DNA of 64,000 nt from Diphasiastrum complanatum (taxonomy: Eukaryota; Streptophyta; Lycopodiopsida; Lycopodiales; Lycopodiaceae). Shown piece by piece: positions 11,200-20,346 of this stretch (positions are counted from its first letter, which is position 1; each line of letters opens with the position of its first letter). The notes beneath the pieces were generated by a model. The model ran no database searches, was not told where the DNA came from, and worked only from the letters and a program-made list of their open reading frames with translations. A program made the position numbers and the translations under genes. The DNA is taken from assembly GCA_029204225.1 (NCBI GenBank), contig CM055095.1:69478110-69542109 (forward strand), in the 5' to 3' direction.

Positions 11200-11993
11200 A
11201 AAGTTAGCATTCTTTCTCTTGATAGTTGCATCATAAAAAATGGAAGAATCTCAAACATTAGAAGCCATGAAAAGAATACATAGTACCTTCAACATAAGAA
11301 TGATTGAAGTACTTTTTCTTGTCAAACTTGGACTTCTAATCAATGATATAGGTAATGATAATGAACCCTCACTATCATTCACAAAAGCATCATTCAAAGT
11401 ACATCCTACTTTGAACACTTTAGATTCATCTCTCCCTTTTGACTTGAGATCTTCCTCATCAATAATTTAGCACCACATGACTCCATTTGACTAGTAGGTA
11501 GCACTAGTCCATCTTCAAGATCCAATGGATCCAAAACATTGATCATAGATTCACCAAAAGTTGCAAAGTTAGCACAACAATAACTATCTTCAAGAAGCTC
11601 ATTAGATCTCAACCTAGATCTAGCATAAGGAAGCTCTTTAGACTTTGCATAAGATCTACCAATCTTATTGATGCTAGGAATTGACTTTTGAAAGTTGAGA
11701 GAACCACCAACATCCATTTCATTCCTCTTGTTGGACATAACAAATGCATCAAGCTTGTAAAGTCTACCTTGTCTATTGCCCCTAGCAATCAAGACATCTC
11801 CCTTAGTAATGAAGCAAACATCCCCAACAAACTTTGTCTTGTACCCTTTCTTTAACATTTGACCAACACTTAGCAAATTCCTTGAAAGTGAAGGAATGTA
11901 AAGAACATCATCAAGCCTTGCAATCCTATCAGTTGAAAGGCAAATAGGAATTGAGCCAATACCTTTGATCATACACTCACCACCATTTGGCAT
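11200..11993 (-). pseudogene. Copia protease/GAG-pre-integrase start fused to the novel region
   Basis: The 195-codon frame 11406-11993 begins inside the protease with MPNGGECMIKGIGSIPI and continues with LSRNLLSVGQMLKKGY and GRLYKLDAF, the usual lead into the GAG-pre-integrase domain. Pol similarity then ends at about residue 75-80 and Ser/Arg-rich sequence follows (YARSRLRSNELL) that is shared with the copy at 56340-56420. Reading on to about 11250, a hydrophobic segment (STSIILMLKVLCILFMAS) appears, followed by a stop. The protease active site is missing because the frame is truncated at 11993, where a different repeat begins. Confidence 0.55.
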
Positions 11994-12016
11994 GTGAATT
12001 TAATAATCTTCACAAT

Positions 12017-12496
12017 ATGTACATATATAGGAGAGCCAAAATTCGTGGTACTACTTGCATTCAATGCATTACCTACACCTAATCAAGTACAAACTACTAC
12101 CATATTGACACCTAACAGCTTGCATGATGAAATTGCATCTAACTCCTACCTACTTTGTCCAAATGTCAAATTCTCAACTATGAACCTACAAAACTACATG
12201 CACGTGTCAAATAGTGTTTGCATGTCTTGCATGTGACTTCCCTAGATGACTTAGACATGTGTAGAACATGTATACTGACTTGCATGTTGCATGTACTGAT
12301 TACATGCTGCATGCTTGCACACTAACTGATTTTGCATGTCATCAAATCTAGATCTACCTAACTCAAACTCGCCCTAATCTATAAGGTCATGTGCTCAATT
12401 CACATACCTTTGGTATATACAATGGAACAAAGTGAAATATGACCACATCACTTGGAGTTTTATCAAAGTCCATGCTAAAACTAGTTGAAGAGGGAG
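12017..12496 (+). repeat. LTR-related block with TGCATG cluster and 3' end of a pol-less element
   Basis: 12190-12425 is similar to 6225-6480, sharing ACATGTGTAGA, TTGCATGTTGCATG and a CTAACTCAAA-type string. The last 70 bp end in CTAAAACTAGTTGAAGAGGGAG, which resembles the sequence before the polypurine tract at 59260-59293 and on the minus strand at 9738-9765. The final GAAGAGGGAG is the polypurine tract for the LTR at 12497. Confidence 0.45.
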
Positions 12497-12790
12497 TGTG
12501 AGAAATTCAACTAGTTTAGTCATCTTTGCTACATTTGTTTATTTGAAAAATTGAGGCCAACTTTATATTAGACTTAGAGTTTGACTTTTCAAAGTTATAT
12601 TAGTCTAAATGCATTTGAATAAACACTTTTGGAAAGTGTGAGAAAGTTAGAAGTCAAGTTTGAGTAGATTCAAATTTGAATGTTGGGTGCTTTGATCTAG
12701 ACCCAAAAATTGTAGGGTTAGCATTCTGGTGGGAAAGCCAAGTGGCCAAATAGGGTTTGGACCTATTATAAAAGGATGTAACTCATGGGA

Positions 12791-12868
<78 letters not shown>

Positions 12869-13193
12869 CCATTCATGCTTATACATGGTTCTCTTGGGTT
12901 CTATTGTCCATTGGTGCACTATACTTGTGATATCTTGCAATTCTATGTGTAGAATGATCAACATTTGCTATATTCAGGTTCACATGTGTGAATACAATAG
13001 GGTATTGTTGATGTATGGACAATAGTTTCTATTTATGTTTTGATTCATGTTTGATCAACATCTATTAGAGTTTGCATCTCATTTTGTGTGTAGATGCTGA
13101 TTTTTCTACATTGGCAAGATTGGTGATTTGTTGTCTTTCCAACCCAAGATCATTTTATAGATAAGGATCTTTATGGATCTAAAATCATTCACA
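12497..13193 (+). repeat. Copia-type LTR with internal CT microsatellite
   Basis: The ends TGTGAGAAATTC and AAATCATTCACA give the TG...CA form and a polypurine tract precedes the start. A related 683-bp LTR is at 27540-28222, and both share the strings TTAGACTTAGAGTTTRACTTTTC and TTTGAATAAACACTTTT. A TATA box TATAAAAGG is at 12767-12775 and a CT tract starts 19 bp after it. Immediately downstream is an RNase H fragment, not a leader, so the LTR is out of its normal context. Confidence 0.7.
12794..12865. repeat. (CT)n microsatellite, about 36 units
   Basis: This is an uninterrupted CT tract inside an LTR. It begins 27 bp after the first T of the TATA box, so it should lie at the transcription start or the very 5' end of the element RNA. 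Confidence 0.95.
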
Positions 13194-13196
13194 CTT

Positions 13197-13725
13197 CAGA
13201 GCATACTCTGACTCGGATTTTACAGATATAAGATGGATAGAAAATCCATAAATGCCTTTGGTAAATTCCTATGTGGAGGAGTTATAGGCTTGGCTTTCAA
13301 AAAAACAAGATACCATCTTTCTATCCTCTTGTGAAGTCGAGTATAAAGCATTGACATCAATCACCAAGGAGATTCTATGGCTCAAGAAAATTTTGGAGGA
13401 TCTTCATGTGATCAAAGCCGAGGAAATTCCATGCATTTATTGTGATAATCAAGCATCAGAACAACTTGCCACCAATCCTACCTTCTATGCTCGAACCGAG
13501 CATATCGAGATTGCACATCATTTTGTAAGGGAGAAGGTGCAAGCCAAGGAGATCAAGCTTCTTCATGTGTCATCATTCGAATGTGTTGCTGATATCTTGA
13601 CTAAACCACTGCCAAAGGATTCATTTATGAGGTTGAGATATGCACTTGGTGTTGTAGATAGATGTAGACTAAATGTGTTGAAATTGTCAATTCTAGCTTA
13701 TAGATCTAAGTTAATTTGTACATAA
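13197..13725 (+). pseudogene. Copia RNase H fragment
   Basis: The 124-codon frame 13351-13725 encodes the C-terminal half of a Copia RNase H: ITKEILWLKKILEDL, then CIYCDNQASEQLA, HARTEHIEIAHHFVREKV-type sequence (with YARTEH here) and ADILTKPLPKD. The first half of the domain is visible from 13197 but is frameshifted near a run of A. RNase H removes the RNA strand during retroelement DNA synthesis. The closest relatives in the window are 20347-22908 and 52643-52936. The fragment is preceded directly by an LTR and followed by LTR-like sequence with a G-box palindrome (13733-13744), so it is a truncated 3' end. Confidence 0.75.
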
Positions 13726-14319
13726 CTTGATCCCACACGTGTGGATCCTATTCCCACATGTGGATGGTAGTCAAAAATGCATCTATATTTAGTTAGATAT
13801 AGATTGTTTTGATTAACTCAAGTGTGAACTAGTAGAAAGCTAGTCAAGTAGAAAATTGCCACTTGGCACCATTTCATTGATTGATTAAGCATTCCAATGT
13901 GAATGATGTTAAAATTGAAAAAACAATCCATATTGATTTCTTGGCTTGCTACAAATGTTGTACTATGCAAGTATATAGCTCATAAATGCAAAATGCCAAG
14001 TTTGGTCTACATAGAACTCGAGCTACATGGTTATGTAATATCTAGATTGAAGAATACAACTTGCATATAGTTTGTAGACATAGAATTAGCAAAGCCATGC
14101 TTGTAGAAACTCGTAGCAATTCACATGCTGCCAAACCTCTTGAATATGTATTTGCTCTCTTGCAATACATCCAACTTGGTTAGCAATAACACAAGCATCT
14201 AGTTTGAACAACTTTCCTTGCCTTTTACCTTTTCCAATCAAGACATCCTCTTTTGATCATACAAGCATCTCCATCAAACTCAACCTTGAGGCCTTTACTT
14301 AGCAATTGAATCACACTAA
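13726..14319. other. LTR-like remnant and AT-rich spacer
   Basis: 13730-13770 resembles the U3 of the family A LTR: a palindrome, then a CCTATTCCCACRTGTG word as at 53010-53040. The remainder is AT-rich with no coding motif. Confidence 0.35.
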
Positions 14320-15300
14320 GTACTACATTTTGAAGAGAAAACGAGAGCCAAAATCCCATCAGATTTTGATTTCTCAAAAACCAGTGGGCATGAACCTTTG
14401 CATGACTGGCAGCAGCTCCAAGGCTGCATAGAAGCCTACAAAGATTAGTTTCTAGCAAATTTTGAAAAAACTAAGAAAAAAATCCATAAAAATTCAAAAC
14501 AACCTTGTAACAATCAAAAAAATTTCCAAACTAAAAACTAACCTTCGCAGAGGCTACTGAAGTTCCATCTCAGTGAGACCAGGACACAATAAATCCTGCA
14601 AGAGTTAGTTTGATGTTTAAACCCTTGTGCAAAGGTTCCCCAGTTAAAAAAGACGGGAAAATCAGGTTGAACCTTCCCAAACATCAAAATTTTGATTTTT
14701 TGTGGTAAGTAACCTTCACAGAAGCTTTTGAAGTTCCATCTCAGTGAGACAAGGACACAGAAGAGCCTACAAGAGTTAGTTTGAATTATTTATTGTTTTG
14801 TGAGCTAAAAAGTCATTTTGAACCCTCGCAAACATCAATAACTCTTGCACCACTGAGAAGTAACCTTTGCAAACCATCCCATTCTCTTTAAAATATTGTT
14901 TTCCATCAGTGATGAAGTCAGCGAGAGTTAGTTTTTAATATTGAATGATCTGTAAAAAAAAATGAATTTTTTATCTAAAGAACCTTTGAAGACATCAATA
15001 ACTCTTGCATCATTGGGAAAGAACTTTTGCAAGCTTCACACAAGTTAGATCTGACCAGATCCAGCTACTGTTAAGAGAGCGAGAGCTAGTTCCCAGTAGA
15101 TTGCAAGAAAAGTGGTTTTTTGACTGCAAAATAGTACAAAGAACCCTCGCACTGAGTAACCATCGCAAATAGAATCATTCGCAAGATCTACTTCAGATCT
15201 AGCTACTATGAAAATCTCAAGTCAATCAGAGCTAGGATCAGAGAGATATCAAGAAAAAAACCAAGAAAAAAGGGCTAAAATCACACTATTAGCCAGCTGA
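14320..15300. repeat. Decayed tandem array, period about 146-171 bp
   Basis: The word GAGTTAGTTT or a one- to two-base variant recurs at 14443, 14602, 14773, 14925, 15083 and 15229. Companion phrases recur in the same order: AACCTTYGCA, CATCTCAGTGAGAC, CATCAATAACTCTTGCA. That gives about six diverged units. No protein similarity is apparent. It lies just upstream of the triple-knuckle ORF. Confidence 0.65.
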
Positions 15301-15665
15301 AACTAATCAGATCTTGTCAAATCTAGGTTGCAGTCACAATATCCATCAAGATCCAACATCTCTGGACTAAACCAAGTGAATGGACCTCAGATCAAGACGA
15401 TCAATACCCTCCACATCAACCACCATCCATCCATCACTTTTCTGTTCCATCTCTATTCCATCTTCTATCTCCATCTCTGTTAGATAAATCCATTTTCAAT
15501 TCTATTTCTATTCTCATCCGTACTGATCCAAATTTTATTCATTCTTTTCTTTTTTTCTTCTACTGCAAAAAAAAAAAAAAACAAAAGGCTGGAACACCAA
15601 CATCATTGTGCGGATCTTGAAGCAATCCATCAACTAGCTACTTTGCGACATTATAGTGCTGAACT

Positions 15666-16495
15666 ATGGAGACCGCCCTTGTAGGACTATCTAAAATGCA
15701 GAAGTTCTCTGGGCAACTAAGTGCAGCAGAGACAAGTAGATCAAGTGCAGCGGAAGACCAAGAACCTTGCACTTCAAGTTCAGGCTGTCCTCAAGCTTAT
15801 GCTCGCACGGTCAATTTTTTTGAGAAGGACGAATGTACATACTATTTTGGAAATCATCCAAGTGCAAGATGTCCAATCAAGAATACTCGACATGCATCAA
15901 AGGTGGAGCAAAAGGCCCGACAACCAAATCCAGCAGTTCAAAGGTCACAAGCCAACAAGGAGCTCACCAAAAGGATGGATGCCAGATTGATCCACCTAAA
16001 TCGCGAGTTTCATCAACAAACAGTGGCAAGGTGGAAGTTTTGGTTATATCATCTTGCATGTCACCAAACTCAATGGAGGACCACAATAGCCTCCCAGTCT
16101 ATTTTGTGGAAGATTCTAAGGGGAATCTATTACCAGTGTATGCCTATTGTGATAGAGACGATGGTGTATTGCACTTGGTAAGATGCTATGGATGTGGAGG
16201 AAAACATCATCGAGCTGAATGTCCACATCGAGGGGATCCATCAACATTCGAACCCTATTGTGCACAATGCGAAGTTAATCATCCATGCTGCGATTGCTCG
16301 ATGAGAAATTCACAATTAGCAAGGAGGCATTTCGAATTGGGAGAGTCTACGACATTTGGACCAGTTGTGCCAATCTATGAGGAGCCATATCAGCCAGGTT
16401 TATCGTCGGATACTCTGATGGAATGTCTCGACTACCCAATTGTCGATGAACAAGGTTATCCGAAATGGCCACCAGACCCTTATGGGTATTATTGA
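15666..16495 (+). pseudogene. Triple CX2CX3HX4C zinc-knuckle protein, frameshifted
   Basis: Two frames must be joined. 15666-16020 (start METALVGLSK) carries a first knuckle CTYYFGNHPSARC, in which Tyr replaces the second Cys. From about 16005 the frame continues in 15833-16495, with CYGCGGKHHRAEC and then CAQCEVNHPCCDC. All three share the spacing CX2CX3HX4C, used by some nucleic-acid-binding knuckles and shorter by one residue than the retroviral CX2CX4HX4C. The C-terminus is Pro/Tyr-rich and ends DPYGYY. The total is about 275 codons. I do not recognise the family. It could be gag-like, given the LTR-like promoter downstream and the tandem array upstream, or a decayed host gene. One frameshift and one lost zinc ligand suggest a pseudogene. 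Confidence 0.5.
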
Positions 16496-16499
16496 AAAT

Positions 16500-17160
16500 C
16501 TGGCAAGTCCACGTTCTTGTTGATCACCATCATCAAATAAAGCCTCAGGTTTTACGTAAGTGAATTCTATCCACGCTTTTCCTGAAGCATCCATGTCCCA
16601 GCAATAAACGAACCGACAATAGTGCTCCTCCATGACAAATGCAGGCATAGTGCCGAGGGACCGACACTACTTTGGGCCGAGGACCCTGTTGTGTGTATTT
16701 CCTGTATACAAATAAATAAGTGGGTTCCACCACTTAGAATATTGTTGGCCAACCCTCACCTAGTGGGCCCCGCCACAGTACAGTAGAGCAATAAGTGCGA
16801 GGCACTGGCTTCCTGCGTGTATAAGCCCAGCCCAATGAGCACATTAGTTAAATAGATTAAGTTGTGTTCTAGTGACTTGGGCCCTAGGTGTAAATAAATA
16901 AGTTTGAGGCCCAAGTTCACAAAGTCAAGTTGAAAAATAAGGAATCTAAGTTGCACAAAGTAAGACTCACGTGATTCATGTGACTTGTCTTGTGCTTTCT
17001 TAGAACCATTAGATTTAAGTTGTGTTTATTTGAAAGGTTGGATTAGAATCCTTGCCTCAATGAAGTGGCCAATCAAAGTGAAGGAGGCTCACCTCTAAAA
17101 TCTATAAGAGAGAGCCATTTTCTTGGTATTGTATCTTCCATTCTGATTCTAATAAAACTC

Positions 17161-17168
<8 letters not shown>
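16500..17168 (+). repeat. LTR-like promoter region
   Basis: No coding frame is convincing. The segment has GC-richer blocks (around 16640-16800) and, near its end, TCTATAAGAG (TATA word at 17103-17108) followed by a CT tract, the same order as in the two LTRs at 12497 and 27540. LTR termini were not identified, so the assignment is tentative. Confidence 0.35.

Positions 17169-17253
<85 letters not shown>
17169..17253. repeat. (TC)n microsatellite, about 42 units
   Basis: This uninterrupted dinucleotide tract is the longest in the window and starts about 65 bp after a TATA-like word. Confidence 0.95.
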
Positions 17254-17256
<3 letters not shown>

Positions 17257-19470
17257 GTGATAGAATAGCTTTAGTAGGCGCTCGAGCCCCCAAAGCCTTT
17301 CTCAACCTAGGCGTTCTCTCTCTCCCTCTTAGTGAAAAAATTCCTCTTAACTCACTACAACACCAATTGTAGCTACAAATTCATTATATATTGTCTATAA
17401 TAATTTTGATTGTTTGATTATGATATATCCATCTAAAATTGGTTCACTCATGATTCTCTTTCTCAACAACAATATATTGGGTATATTCCTTCATACATGA
17501 TGTAAAACTTTATCATTACCTCACATGCGGTCTTTTCCATATTCACATGTCTCGAAGTTGAATCTTCTAATGCAAGGCATATAGTTGCATTAATTTTTTT
17601 TTTTTGGCATTAAATGAAAATATCTCATATGTTCTATTTTCTCCCATTTGATAAGTCTCGACATCAATCACTATAGTCCATAACTATTTCTCTTCTAAGA
17701 CTATTTTCATTATAAAATTTCATAGTCATAAGTCCTTTTTTCTGGGATTTTTTCTTTTAATCTTAGATTTATAAGTCAATCAATCATATTTTTCTCCTTC
17801 AATGTATTGGTTTGGCTTCAATTCTTCTTGGAAGTAGGCTCATAGCCTATTCTTATATCTAATAAAGACAACTACAAAACCAACAAGACTTCTTTGGTAT
17901 TTCTAGTCTTTTCCACTCAATAAATCACGAGCTTCTACCAACCACAAGACTAGACACACAAAAATCATATAGAGTCACTACTCGTTCATGTAGCTTAAAC
18001 TTTATGAAAATAATTGCTTCTGCAAGTTTTAACTATCTCTAAACTAGAAGAGCTTCCACTTTATTCACTCCACTAATTTTTACTAAGAATGATTCAAACC
18101 AACTACATTTCTTGACCACATGAGCATCCTAAGTGGCTTAGGAACATTCTAAATGATGGAACGTTGGGACCTACACTAGCAATTGTAAACACATTTTTCA
18201 CAAGTCTTATTTATTCGAATATCACAAGGTCACCTAAAAAATATCATGTGTCATGTCCATACTTGCATTGGAAGTACTCGATTTGTGGTGGTGCATTAAA
18301 AGACAATTTCACTTCAACATCATGCACTTACCATCAACCAAAAATTATCCATAAAAAAAATGTAAATGACAGAAATTGATTATTTAAATCTCATGTCAAT
18401 TTGAGGTATGCAAAAATGGTAACAAAAGGTTTTTAAGTGTAGTGGATATAGATTGTTCAAAACCTTAAAATTTGGTTTTATACTTGAGAGCACTAGTCTT
18501 CATATGATTATGCATATGCACTTGGAGGTCAAAAACAAGACGGGAGTATGAGGATCCTAGGTATTCTGTTTTTGAAGCAATTGTGATTTAAACTTGTGCT
18601 TGAGGATGCTTCAACTTATTCAACTTGCTATCGTGTGGGGATAAAAGTATTTTGTTTTCCAAGTAGACAATTCTTTTTCCTCTCTTGTATGTCCCCATTT
18701 GTGTCTGACTTAAATTCAGACTCTTGCCTTCAACAAAATGCCACTAATCTTCATAAAATGGGTCCAAAACAAATTATAAATGATTATGCTTAGTTGTCAT
18801 AATTGTCATATTACTCTCTTGATGACCCAAAGAACAATAACTCTTACAACAAGCCAAAGCTCATCCAATAACCCTTTTGAGAAGTCTGACATTTGGACAT
18901 TTAGTATAAAGACAAAACTTTGAGGTCTCAAATCCCACCAAAGTGTTGTCCCTATGGCACTTGTAAACAGGGCTCAAATGCTAATTTTGGTGGAACAGAG
19001 ACATATCGAGAAGCATTACTCCAAAGTGTTTTGTCATCTAAATGTTGTACATAACAACAAACCACTTGCTAATAGTGAGACTTAATTGCAGGCATGGATT
19101 GCAAATAGTAAATTAGATCAGATGGCTCGATGGCAAACCTTGATAAGATCGTCATCGTCATGTGATTTGGTTTGAAGATAATCTTGATGAAAATTTGCCA
19201 GTATCTAGTCAAGGGTTGGGAAGGTCCACTCAATGTTAAAGAAATGTTTGATAGCCATTTGTTATTAGAAAGTTTACATAGTGGAGTCTTGCAATATATC
19301 ATAAAGATAAGTTGATTAGAATAATACTTCATGACAAGACGTATACATGACTTGAGTGCCGATAAATTACCATAGCTTAGTGATGGCATAATTCTTCTAC
19401 AACATATTATCCTAGACCACTGGATGAACATGTTAAAAGCACGAATAAAGAATTGAAGTGAGGTATCACT
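17254..19470. other. AT-rich spacer with no recognised gene
   Basis: Only short frames are found (18164-18379, 18596-18793, 19069-19431 minus) and none has a family signature. The right edge is the 8-bp sequence GTATCACT that flanks the Copia element inserted at 19471. Confidence 0.4.
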
Positions 19471-20330
19471 TGATAAATTTTACAATTTTTAGACAATAAT
19501 GATTGTACTTTACAATCATAGAGAGTTATTGGTTGCTTAAACAATGAATCTATCAAGTTCTACACATTAGATCTTGATCTAGATTCACTACACTTGGATT
19601 TAACCAAGAGCAATGGATCAACACATCATTTTTTAGTGAGAGCGGCCTCACACGTGTGGAGTACTGTCCATTGTACGGCCTGCACCTGAAACAACAGTAC
19701 AATGATACTAGATAGCAATCATACATAAAAATCACAAGACAAATGACTAGAAATCTCACAAAAGTGTAGAGTGCAAAAGTCTCATCAATCTTCTTAGCAA
19801 AAAAATGATGATCCTTTTATGGATCAAGTACATCCATGAGTCTGGTACAGTCCATCAGGCCTTCACACGTGTGAAGAGTGCCACATCACTCAGATCTATC
19901 CATTTGATCCATCCTTGATCCTTATCCAATAGTTGACCTTCTAGAATATGACTAAAATCCAAAAAGCTAGTCTCCTAGAATATAGGAATATTCCCTACAA
20001 AATAGGATCTAAGGAAAATGGTCAACTCTTATCTTCTAGTAATCTATACACATGTGTGAACATCCACTTGCCATGTGGGAGCATTTACTCATGCACATGC
20101 AAGGAAAAGCTAATTTGTAGGTGACTAGTCAACTTGACTAAAAACTAGGCATTTCATGTTCACACTAACTAGAATGATACAAAATCAATTTGGATATATA
20201 CAAACATGAAAAGTACATCCTTTCACATGTGGGAACAGGCTCCACACGTGTGAAATCAGATCATCAACATATTCTAATGTTTGGTCAATATTTACATGAA
20301 CCAATGTCAAGTGAGAAGTGACAATTTTCA
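19471..20330 (-). repeat. 3' LTR, 860 bp
   Basis: Plus-strand ends are TGATAAATTTTAC and ACAATTTTCA. It contains G-box palindromes at 19648-19659, 19861-19876 (CTTCACACGTGTGAAG) and 20243-20252. The minus-strand start at 20330 directly follows the polypurine tract. Confidence 0.9.
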
Positions 20331-20345
20331 AGTCTCCTCCTCACT
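20331..20345 (-). promoter_or_regulatory. Polypurine tract
   Basis: On the minus strand this reads AGTGAGGAGGAGACT, just before the 3' LTR, and serves as the presumed second-strand primer. Confidence 0.8.
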
Positions 20346-20346
20346 T

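Noticed and set aside
12647..13025. Open frames made of RERERE and SLSLSL repeats
   Set aside because: They are translations of the CT microsatellite inside an LTR on both strands, as at 17065-17372 and 27672-28060; not proteins.
19069..19431. 120-codon minus ORF as a transposase fragment
   Set aside because: No catalytic motif or recognisable family pattern, in AT-rich spacer.
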